Source: Thinopyrum elongatum
Lineage: Eukaryota > Streptophyta > Magnoliopsida > Poales > Poaceae
DNA: 64,000 nt
Direction of reading: 5' to 3'
Assembly (NCBI GenBank): GCA_011799875.1
Contig: CM022302.1
Coordinates: 302,757,048 to 302,821,047, forward strand
Shown: positions 22,782-31,988 of the stretch, one piece after another
Layout: the number at the start of each line of letters is the position of its first letter
How positions within the stretch are numbered: the first letter of the stretch is position 1
The notes under the pieces: model-generated
Told to the model about the DNA's origin: nothing
Database searches by the model: none
Seen by the model: the letters and a program-made list of their open reading frames with translations, nothing else
Position numbers and translations under genes: made by a program

Positions 22782-23415
22782 GTTTATTATCAGTGTTCTC
22801 GTCCCAGTTCTTGGAGCGCTTACAATGAACAGTGTGTTCGTGCAGCAGCTACGCATGCAGAATGGGCCGAGAGTGTTCTCCTTTCCCCTCCCTGTAGCAG
22901 TTGCCTTGGGCCTCCTTTTATATGCTCAAAAGGGGTCACCACAGTGGCAAACTGTTCATATGCGAGGTGTAAAGTAGCTACAAGTTATCATACCTAACCA
23001 CTGGCGGTTTAGGACAAATGCATTTAATGCACCGTGAGGTGTCCGTTTAGGTGTCCCTACTTTCTTGGGGATGGAAAAAGGGGCCATCCCATCAGCACCG
23101 CTTAAGCTCGCCTCCACTAGCGCCTCGCCACGCATCCAGAGATGGGACCAGAATGCCAGGCTGGTCGCTGCGCTAGAGCGGTGGCACAGTGGTGGAACCT
23201 TGCCGGGCTCCGCAGGCTACCCCGGCAAGATCTTGCCGGGAGCCGAGCATCTGGTCTTCAGTTCTCCTTATCTTCTGATCCTTGGCTTGAATGTCTCTTT
23301 GATAATCTTGGATTAATCTTCAGCTGTTCCCCCGACAAGCCTTGCCGCAGGTATGGCTACAACTGCCCGTGCACAAGTATGGGGTGCTAAAGGCCCAATA
23401 TTTAGTACACTGACA
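22782..23415 (-). repeat. Outer Tat element, 3' LTR (truncated)
   Basis: On the minus strand it begins TGTCAGTGTACTAAATATTGGGCC at 23415, next to the polypurine tract (23416-23430). It matches the 5' LTR at 45487-46142 but lacks its last ~145 bp. It contains TATAAAAG near 22915-22922 and the 20-bp palindrome at 23221-23240. The first bases are TGTCAG instead of TGTCGG, one substitution in the terminal repeat. Confidence 0.85.
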
Positions 23416-23651
23416 GGAGCCCCCGGGCCTAGGCCACACACGAGTGCGAGGCGTTGTTGGGCTAGGCCCAAACAGTGCACGGGCACGCGTGGCAGGGGTT
23501 AACTGCTTGTAATTATTCCGCTTACTGCGCTTCCCCACTACGTGCGTCGAATCCGCGACGTGGGAAGCATGCGCTGAACGGCCGCAGCCGCAGCGCGCTC
23601 GCATAGGCGTAATCACATTGGGCAGTAAAAGAGGCAGCCTCGCTCCTTCCC

Positions 23652-23660
23652 CATAAAAAG
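23652..23660 (+). promoter_or_regulatory. TATA-like box of the outer antisense gene
   Basis: CATAAAAAG in context TCCCCATAAAAAGGAATCC, about 160 bp before the ATG at 23814 and 240 bp inside the 3' LTR. The inner copy keeps the same box at the same distance (35099-35107). This supports a private promoter for the antisense gene, separate from the LTR. Confidence 0.5.
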
Positions 23661-23813
23661 GAATCCGCAGGGGCGCTACTAATTTACCCCCTCTTCTTTC
23701 CAATCTGGAACCTGCCATTACCTTCTCTCTCCCGAGCCCAGAGCAGAACTTCTCCTCATCCGCTCACTTCCTCCGCACCCGCTCTATCCTCGGCTTCCGC
23801 CTTCGCAACCGCC

Positions 23814-25815
23814 ATGCCGCCCAAGGCTAGCAACGGCAAAGGCAAGAGCAAGGGGACGAAAGCCGATGTCCCGGAGAGCGAGCTGGTGAAGACGCAGAAG
23901 AAGTACGTCATCTTCGCTCCGACGCTCGACGCGAAAGCCTTGAAGAACCGGTACCAGTGCATGTGGGCGAGGGAGACGAAGGCCCACCCCGCGACTCGCG
24001 TGGCTCCAGGTTCTTCTTCCAAAGGTGTACCAGATAGATATCCCTTCTTCATCGCTTACTTTTATTGCGGGCTCTATCCTCCTTCCTCCGATTTCTTTAT
24101 TGACATCATGTACACATACAGCTTCCATCTCCTGGATTTCACGCCGAATGCCATAACATGCATGTCTATCTTTGCTCATCTTTGCGAAAACTTTGCCGGA
24201 GTAGTTCCCAACACTGCCTCTTCCGCCATTACTTTATTCCTCGCATCCAAAAAGGGGAAGCCCTTTCCGGTTCTATCGCCTGGATTCCAAGGGCATGGAA
24301 CAAGGAGATATATCCAGATGGGATTTACCGCGAGAAGTGGGAAGAATGGCGGTCCGAGTGGTGATGGATCAAGGAAGCAGATCCCCATCCATTCTGTTCG
24401 CCCCGACGGCAGAAGGTGGTCCGTGGCGAGGACTGGAGTGATCTCGATGCTAAAGATGACAAGCTCACGATTGCCACCACCAGGATCCTCCGTTTGAAAG
24501 CTGTCGGGCTCACAATAGAGATGATTGGCTCTGACTTCCTTCGCCGCCGCATCGCCCCTCTGCAGAATAAGGGGAGACTAGTTTGGGAGTTCCGGAATGC
24601 GGCAGACATCATGAGGCTGCGCCCCGGATCGAACAATAACTTGACAATTATGCAGCTTGGCGCTCTCCGCCATAGGCTATTTCAGCGTGAGGACAAGCAT
24701 AAGTTGTCGGCGAGAATTATCCCTTTGTGCAACAACTCCGCCCTGGGGTCAATCATCGGCACAATGCCAATGTTCAACGCCCACGGCCTTGACGCAACTT
24801 GGGTCGAGCCATCTGCGGAGCAGGCACAAAAGTTCTTCGACGACTTGTTGGAGAGGGCTATCCGGGAAGAAACAAACCTCGTCCGCGCCACCACTGATGA
24901 AGAAGTGGCGTATATTGCCACTAGGGTGGAAGAGGCGAATCTTGCCACGGAGGCCGGCAGCGTCGGTTTCACAGAATGGGAAACTAGCGATGCAGAAGTC
25001 GTTTTGGAAGAGGATCCTGCCGGGGAGGGTAAGGCTGTCGGGGAACAGAGCGGCGCAGCCACCGAGAGCTCATCTGACAAGGACGCAGCTGAAGAACAGC
25101 CGCAGGAGGAGCCCCCGGCTCCAAAGAAGGCAAAGCGTGTCCTTCAGAAAGCCGCTGATGGCGTCCCAGTAAACCAAACTTCTTTGAGCAGCGAGGCTCC
25201 CGGCAAGGAGGCGGCCGGCAAGGCTGCACCGCGGCAAGGAGTTCGAAAGCAACCTATGCGGCGCACGAGACACACACCTGCGGCAACCACCGGGGCGGCA
25301 GGGGCGTCTCACACAACAGCACCGTAGGCTGAGGTGGCAGAGTCACGCCAACCCCATGCACCTGCTGCAGCCAAGCGACCCAGGACCCCTCCTTTGCCTC
25401 TTCATATGGACACCGCAACGAAGGTCGATTTCAACATCTCCGATTTCAGCCCGGAACAAGAAGAGGAGGAGTAAGTATCCTGTCACAACCTTTATCTCCC
25501 AAATTCTGAATTCGATTAATCTCATTGCCTTGCTTTGTCTTGCCTCTGCAGTGATGCAAAAACTTTGGCGGAAAGGATGGCGAAGAGGGCGAAGACTTCC
25601 ACGGGCGACAAGCCCCCGACAAGCTGTGCAAGCGTGCCAGAAACTATCATCATCAGCCCGGAGCTCAGCCCTCAACGCAACCCCCAGCGCAGCCCCCAGC
25701 ATGAGTCCACTACTCGTTTGCCGCTGGCGGGGCTGAGGTTTCTACTTTCGCCGCTTATATCTTTGGGCTTGCAAGAGAAGAACAGCAACAAGGAGAGTCA
25801 TTGGAGGACGCCCCC
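23814..25815 (+). pseudogene. Outer Tat antisense gene, 5' part (Transposase_28 type)
   Basis: A gene opposite to gag-pol; function unknown. It starts at 23814 (MPPKASNGKGKSKGTKADVP). The domain FFIAYFYCGLYPPSSDFFIDI and LLDFTPNAITCMSIFAHLCEN matches the pattern of the putative gypsy type transposon family. A one-base loss near 24216-24220 shifts the frame and a TGA lies at 24362-24364. The frame resumes from 24416 (WSDLDAKDDKLTIATTRIL) to a TAG at 25327, followed by a D/E-, P- and K-rich linker. An 81-bp intron (25471-25551, GTAAGT..CTGCAG) joins ..EQEEEE to DAKTLAERMAKRAKTSTGD. A possible one-base loss near 25732 disrupts LAG. At 25815 the inner element interrupts codon sequence GAC GCC CCC; the gene continues at 36133. 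Confidence 0.8.
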
Positions 25816-26608
25816 TGTCGGTGTACTAAATATTGGGCCTTTAGTACCCCATACTTGTGCACGGGCGGTTGTAGCCATACCTGCGGTAAGGTTTGTCGGG
25901 GAGACAGCTGAAGATTGATCCAAGGTTATCAAGGGACATTCATGCCAAGGATCGGAAGATAAGGAGGACTGAAGACCAAGGGCTCGGCTCCCGGCAAGAT
26001 CTTGCAGGGGTAGCCCGACAAGCCCGGCAAGATTCGCACCCGACAAGGTTCCACCACTGTGCCACCGCTCTAGTATAGCAACCGGTCTGGCATTCTGGCC
26101 CCTCTTTTGGATGTGTGGTGAGGCACTAGTGGAGGCGAGCTTAAGCGGTGCTGATGGGATGGCTCCTTTTTCCATCCCCAAGAAAGTAGGGACACCTAAA
26201 CGGACACCTCATGGTGCATTAAATGCATTTGTCCAAAACCGTCAGTGGTTAGGTATGGTAACCACCGTAGTTACTTTACACCTCACATATGAGCAGTTCG
26301 CCACTGTGGTGACCCCTTTGTTCATATAAAAGGAGGCCCAAGGCAACTGCTACAGAGGAGGACGATTTTCAGCCCATTCTGCATGCGTAGCTGCTGCTTG
26401 AACTTACTGTTCATCGCAAGCACTACAAGAACTGGGACAAATCACAGATAATAAACTAAAGCAGGAGTAGAGTTTTACACTGATCAGCGGCCCAAACCTG
26501 GGTAAAAATCCCCTCGCATTGATCATCGGTTGTACTCTTTGTGCATACCTCCCCCCTTGCCGAACCGTAAAGGGGTCCCTCAGATCCCATAGGTGTCCTA
26601 CGCCGACA
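25816..26608 (+). repeat. Inner Tat element 5' LTR
   Basis: 793 bp, TGTCGG..CCGACA. TATA box TATAAAAG at 26325-26332. It carries near-palindromic CCCGGCAAGATCTTGCAGGG at 25990-26009 (one mismatch) and an extra 9 bp (CGACAAGCC) just after it that the 3' LTR lacks. The minus-strand counterpart is 45339-46142. Confidence 0.93.
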
Positions 26609-26611
26609 TCT

Positions 26612-26631
26612 TTGGCGCGCCAGGTAGGGGG
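26612..26631 (+). promoter_or_regulatory. Primer-binding site, inner Tat element
   Basis: TTGGCGCGCCAGGTAGGGGG, three bases past the LTR end. The outer copy has TTGGCGTGCCAGGTAGGGGG at the same spot (minus strand, 45316-45335). A host tRNA 3' end would pair here; I do not assign which tRNA. Confidence 0.7.
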
Positions 26632-26694
26632 TCCGAGGTTGCACGAACCTGATCTGGTGATCAGCGCGTCAGTTTCTTCATCATCTTTGTCATC

Positions 26695-28626
26695 ATGCCT
26701 CCCAAGAAGAAGGGTGCGGCAGCAGCTGTTCCATCTACGTCCGTCTTGCCCGTGCCTACTCGGACAGGTGACGGCGTGGATGCAAGAAGTGGAGGTTTAG
26801 AGCCTCCACAGTGATCTAGAGATCCGAGCCAGGCGAGCGGCGTCGTTCGCAGTGGCGACGACAACCCACACGCCGCTAGATCCAGAGATGGAGCTGTGCT
26901 GCCTACAGGCGGCGCAACGAATTCCAGAGATCGGGGGACGCCGTCCAGGGCTCCCGCGCCGGCGCAGGCGTCGCGGCCTTCCCAGGCCACACGCGGCGAG
27001 CAGCGCCGAGACGTCGGTGGTTCTGAACGTCCCCATGCAGAGACTTCTGTGCACCGATCCCAAGGCGCGCAAGCCCAGCATGCATGCCAAACCGCTAGTG
27101 AGGGTGGCGCGCGGTCGCGTGGTCGTGACGATGCTCCTTCTAACGCTGTTAGGAGTCAGAGCACCTCACGCACCTCGCACCTGTCGCCGCCACCTACGCC
27201 AGCAGAAGCTTTGGCACGTGCACAACTGCTCCTCAATTTTCCCCCTTCTCCGGAGAAGATGGAGGAGTGGCGATCTACTATCCAGAGCCTTGTCGGCTTC
27301 GCCAACAAGGATAGGCCGCAGCAAGCGGGGCCCTCGCGGCAGCGGTCTATCGTTCCGATGCGAGCCGATGGTGAGAAGACCGGAGGCGGTGCTACCACGG
27401 TGCACTCCCCTCCACGACAGCAGCAGCGGTTTTCGAACCGGCGGACCGACAGTTATGATGACGATTCCACGGCGCCATCCGATCCGCGGATGCGCCGCGA
27501 TCAGCGTCAAGTCCTCTGGGAACGAAGGCAAGAAGACGCTCGAACTACCATCGAGCGGCGATGGGTGGCGCGTCATCAATCTGATAAATGTGCAGGGCCT
27601 ACTGTTGACAAGCCTGCGCCAGGGGATGCAGGTGACTTACCCTATGAGGTAGGTTGTCCAGCATTTACCCGTGAGCAGCGGCGAGTCAAGTGGCCCAACT
27701 CCCAAACCTTCAAACCAGAGGTCCCGGAGAAATATGACGGCAAGACTCACCCCTCGGAGTTCCTGAGCATCTACACCATTGCGGTGCAGGCTGCCGAAGG
27801 CCGAGACGACAAGATACTTGCCAACTTCTTCCCGTTGGTGCTTAAACCCAATGTCAGGTCGTGGTTGATGCATCTGCCGGAGAATTCCATTTCTTCCTGG
27901 TCAGATCTGTGCCATCAGTTTGTTGGCGCCTTTGTTGGAGGCCACCAAGCTCCTAGTCAAGAAAGTGATTTACATCTCCTCCCCCAAAGGGAGGGCGAGC
28001 CCCTGCACATGTTTATCCAGAGGTTTAGCCGAGTGCAGTACAATATTCCAGACATTCATCCTGCCACTGTTGTTAGCTCGTTTCATCAGAACATGCATAA
28101 CCGCAAGATGCGCGAAGAGCTGGCGATGAACAAGGTCAGGAGTATTGCCGAGCTTTATGCTTTGGCGGATAAGTGTGCTCGAGCTGAAGAAGGGAGGAAA
28201 CTCCCTGGTGAGGGTGTTGGCGTGGGGGGCGAATCTGAAGATGAAGATGTTGCCACCCCGTCGAAGAAAGGCCGGCGGCGGAACAAGAAGCGCAAAGGCA
28301 AGGCAGTGCTTGCTGTCGAGGAATCCGGCAACCCTGGTACTGCTAAGAAGGCCAAGGTTGACGAACCTGACAAGGAAGTTGCTGGGTGCGCTTCCTGTCA
28401 GGCCTTGGCGGCTGCCGACAAGCCGGAAGGCTCCGGCAACCAGTATTGCAAGATCCATCGCACCAAAGGCCACGATCTCCAAAACTGCCGGCAAGTCGAG
28501 CAACTTGTCGAGAAGCAGAGAGCTGAGTACGAGAGACGCGATAAGGAGAAGGCCCAGGAAGGTGCTGAGGGATCCGGTAAGAAGCATGGTGTTCGAGGAG
28601 GCCGCTCCGGCAAGGCTAAGCAATAG
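26695..28626 (+). pseudogene. Inner Tat element gag
   Basis: Capsid/nucleocapsid protein, start at 26695 (MPPKKKGAAAAVPSTSV). Codon 40 is TGA (26812-26814); the same frame then stays open to a TAG at 28624-28626. A disordered Arg/Ser/Gly-rich N-terminus is followed by the retrotransposon gag core (KYDGKTHPSEFLSIYTI, WLMHLPENSISSWSDLCHQF; about 27730-28130). Then comes the basic KKGRRRNKKRKGKA and a zinc-knuckle-like YCKIHRTKGHDLQNC (C-x2-H-x4-H-x4-C, about 28445). In the outer copy the frame reads through the position of the final TAG into protease, so gag and protease were one polyprotein. Confidence 0.82.
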
Positions 28627-28730
28627 AAGGAGAGACCCGCCCGAGGCCGCGACAAAGACGAGGGAGGCGGTGATGATGAGGAAGACGACGAGTCCAGCGA
28701 GCACGAGTTTCAGAAAGCCACAGAGGCCAT

Positions 28731-29580
28731 GTGTATCGATGGGGGCGCCTCGTTGCATTCTTCTCACAGCCAACTTTGAAATGGTCCCACACGCCTATCA
28801 TTTTTTACGCCGAGGATTACCCTGATCGCATAACTGCGGTCGGGGGCTTGCCTTTGTTGGTCTCACCAACAATCCTCAACCTCAAGGTGACAAAAATGCT
28901 AGTTGACGGTGGGGCCGGGCTGAACTTAATCTCGCCAGACGTGCTCAAGAAGCTGCAAATTCCTGATGAAGATCTCGAGGAAACGGGCACGTTTCAAGGG
29001 ATCAATCCAGGAAGGACCCAGCCAAAAGGCAAGATTACACTACCGGTGACATTTGGTAGCGAGCTCAATTTCAGAACAGAGAAGGTAGTTATTGATGTCG
29101 CCAAGATCCCCATGACATATAATGGGATCCTTGGCCGCCCAGCGCTCGCCAAGTTTATGGCAGCGTCACACTATGCGTACAATGTGTTGAAGATGCCCGG
29201 GCCGATTGGTGTCATCACTGTTCATTCCGACAAGAAGGATGCACTGATCTGCACCGACCAACTCTACTGGGAAGCAGCCGCAGCACCTGCCGCCAAGGCA
29301 TCTGCTCTTGCCGCTGGAACTCCCGGAGGGAAGGAGAAGAAGACCGGCAAGATCTCTGGCGCAAACTCCGGCAAGCGCACCTCTTCGGAGTGCTGCGCTT
29401 CCGTTGAGGACGCACCAGAGAGTTCCACCGGCAAGAACAAGAAGTCCAAGGCTGCTCCGCCATAAACCAAGAAAGTGCCTACCAGGGAGGACGGAATGGG
29501 AGGGACTTTCACCATAAGTTCCACCCTAGATGACAAATAGGAAAGCGCGCTCGTTGCTTTCCTGCGGGCGAATGTCGATG
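28731..29580 (+). pseudogene. Inner Tat element aspartic protease and linker
   Basis: A short deletion relative to the outer copy removes the segment after MCIDGGASLHSSH (near 28770). The protease resumes at WSHTPIIFYAEDYPDRIT. The active-site loop is KMLVDGGAGLNLISPDVLK, followed by TEKVVIDVAKIPMTYNGILG. A Lys/Ala/Ser-rich linker ends at a TAA (29463-29465). Another stop (29538-29540) precedes RT. The outer copy is at 43100-42265. Confidence 0.8.
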
Positions 29581-30342
29581 TGTTTGCATGGCAACCATCT
29601 GACATCCCCGGTGTTCCCAGGAAAGTAATTGAGCACCACCTTGTTGTATGTCCTCACACGCGGCCCGTCAAGCAGAGGGTGAGAAAGCAGGCCTTGGAGC
29701 GGCAAGAATTTATTGCCGAAGAAATCAGGAAGTTGGAAGCGGCAGGTTTGGTCAGAGGGGTGCTTCACCCAACCTGGTTGGCCAATCCGGTCGTAGTGCG
29801 CAAGGCGAATGGGAAATGGAGGCTGTGTATTGATTATACAGACATCAATAAAGCCTATCCAAAAGGTTCTTTCCCCTTGCCGCGCATCGACCAGATTGTA
29901 GACTCCACTGCCGGTTGTGACCTACTGTCGTTCCTTGATGCCTATTCAGGGTATCATCAGATCTTCATGGCAAAAAGAAGATGAGGAAAAGACCGCATTT
30001 ATCACCCCATGTGGTACATATTGTTTTTTACGAATGCCTTTTGGGTTGAAAAGTGCTGGTTCTACATTTGCGAGAGCGGTCCAAATTGGTTTTGAGCCTC
30101 AGCTACATAGAAATATGGAAGCATACATGGATGTCATAGTGGTTAAAACCAAAGATAAAGCGACGCTCATACAAGATCTAGAAGAAACATTCGCAAATCT
30201 GCGCAAGATCAATTTAAAGCTCAATCCCGAGAAGTGTGTGTTTGGCGTCCCTTCCGGCAAGCTTCTCGGGTTCTTTGTATCTCAGCATGGGATCAAAGCG
30301 AACCCCGACAAGATCAAAGCTATTGAGTAGATTCAAGCGCCA
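29541..30342 (+). pseudogene. Inner Tat element reverse transcriptase, catalytic motif altered
   Basis: RT copies the element RNA to DNA. Fingers and palm: SDIPGVPRKVIEHHLVVC, GKWRLCIDYTDINKAYPKGS, FPLPRIDQIVDSTAGCD, LSFLDAYSGYHQI. A frameshift near 29975 moves the frame; it continues with EEKTAFITPCGTYCFLRMPF and KSAGSTFARA. The catalytic YMDD box reads YMDV here: codon GTC at 30133-30135 replaces the second Asp. The outer copy keeps YMDD. An in-frame TAG at 30328-30330 follows KIKAIE. The enzyme would be dead from any one of these changes. Confidence 0.88.
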
Positions 30343-31060
30343 AGACGCGTTAAGGATGTATGTCGCCTTGCCGGCTGCGTTGCTGCCTTAAGCAGGTTTA
30401 TCTCCAAATCTGCTGAGCGCACCCTGCCCTTTTTCAAAATCTTGAAAAAGGCAGGTCCAATGAGATGGACTCCGGAAGCGGAGGCAGCGCTGCAAGATTT
30501 GAAGAGGTACCTCTCCTCCCCGCCGACGCTAGTCGCACCTAAACCACAAGAGCCGTTGCTGCTGTATCTAGCGGCAACAAATCAAGTGGTTAGTGCTATG
30601 TTAGTGGCGCAGAGAGAAGTTGACGAGGGGGCGACGGCAGCGGCAGGCCTGTCAAGTGACGCGCCAGGGTCTTCCCCGGCAAGATCTGGTGCCGACAAGA
30701 CAGGATCTGAGCAGCCAGAGGAATCAGTGCAAAAGAAAAAGATGGTGCGGCGTCCAGTTTATTTTGTCAGTTCCCTTTTGTAGGGAGCTAGGTCAAGATA
30801 CTCTGGTGTGCAGAAATTGCTCTTCGGCCTTCTTATGGCCTCGAGGAAACTGCGCCATTATTTTCAACACATGAGATTACCGTCGTCACTCGCTTCCCGT
30901 TGCAGCGGATTTTGCAAAATCCAGAGGCAACTGGCAGGATTGTAGAGTGGGCGTTGGAGTTGTCGAGCTTTGGCCTCAAGTTTGAAAGTACTTCAACAAT
31001 TCAGAGCAGGGCCTTGGAGGAATTCATTGCGGAATGGACCCCAATGCCAGACGAGGAGAT
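30343..31060 (+). pseudogene. Inner Tat element RNase H (Gypsy type)
   Basis: Connection and RNase H region: RVKDVCRLAGCVAALSRF, then MKKAGPMRWTPEAEAALQDL and PQEPLLLYLAATNQVVSAML, with a stop (30781-30783). It continues in other frames to LPLQRILQNPEATGRIVEWA (about 30890-30960). An expanded Ala/Gly/Ser/Gln-rich insert sits at 30630-30740 in both copies. It lies directly upstream of the second RNase H. Confidence 0.72.
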
Positions 31061-31811
31061 TCAAGAAACAACTCTTCCCGGTAAGGAAACAGATCAAGAA
31101 TGGGTTATGTACTTTGATGGTGCTTTTACGCTGCAAGGCGCCGGGGCTGGTGTGCTGCTTGTCGCACCCACCGGAGAGCACCTCAAGTATGTAATTCAGA
31201 TGCATTTTCCCCGGGAGAACTCGACAAACAACACTGTGGAGTACGAGGGCTTGCTTGCCGGTGTCAGGATCGCGGCGGACCTTGGTATCAAGAAACTCAT
31301 CATCAGAGGTGATTCGCAGCTTATTGTCAGGCAAGTTAACAAAGATTATCAAAGTCCATTGATGCAAGCTTATGTGGATGAAGTGAGAAAAATGGAAGAG
31401 CGCTTTGACGGTCTGCATACGAAGCACATCCCTCGTGCTGAGAACAGTATTGTCGAGGACCTGTTGAAATGCGCTGCCCTTAAGTTGCCTGTGGAACCAG
31501 GAACTTTTGTGCTCCATTTGACTCAGCCATCTATAGTGCCATCAATAGGACAAGCGAAGAGAAGGAAGTTGAATTCTGGTCAGTACTTTCCGGCAGAGCT
31601 CCCGGGAGCCGCCGGCAAGGAAGTTGTCGGGATCAGCGGCAAGCCTGCCGGGGAACAACAGGTTCAAGCAGGGGCTCAGGCCCTTGCCGTCGAGACAAAC
31701 GTTCCCCCGGCGAAAGAGATTCCTTTAGTCCTAGTTGTCGAGCCCCAGGCTCCAGCTTGGGCACAGCCCATTGTTCATTTTCTTCAAACAGGGGAACTCC
31801 CTGAGGAGTAG
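31061..31811 (+). pseudogene. Inner Tat element archaeal-type RNase H
   Basis: The second RNase H domain, a mark of the Tat lineage. WVMYFDGAFTLQGAGAGVLL starts at about 31102, with Asp in the first active-site position. VEYEGLLAGVRIAADLGIK follows, then LIIRGDSQLIVRQVNKDYQS and IPRAENSIVEDLLKCAA. A Pro/Ala/Gln-rich spacer follows and the frame closes at TAG 31809-31811. The outer copy (40792-40106) keeps ADDLSKRAA where this one has EDLLKCAA. Confidence 0.82.
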
Positions 31812-31844
31812 GAAGAAGCGGAAAAAGTAGCCCGTCAGTCTAGC

Positions 31845-31988
31845 ATGTACCAGTTCGTCGATGGCATTCTGTACAGAAAGAGACTGAACGGTGTGAAATT
31901 GAAGTGTATTCCTCAGGAAGTTGGACTGGAGCTGTTGGCAAAGATACATGGAGGCATATGTGGCTCCGACATAGGGTCAAGAGCGCTT
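31845..31988 (+). pseudogene. Inner Tat element integrase, N-terminal stub
   Basis: Only the start of integrase remains: MYQFVDGILYRKRLNGVKLK and LLAKIHGGICGSDIGSRAL, the His-containing zinc-binding beginning. At about 31988 the sequence changes strand sense and becomes the 3' side of the antisense gene. The outer copy has the whole integrase, so about 1.3 kb of integrase plus the C-terminal half of the antisense gene were deleted here. Confidence 0.8.
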
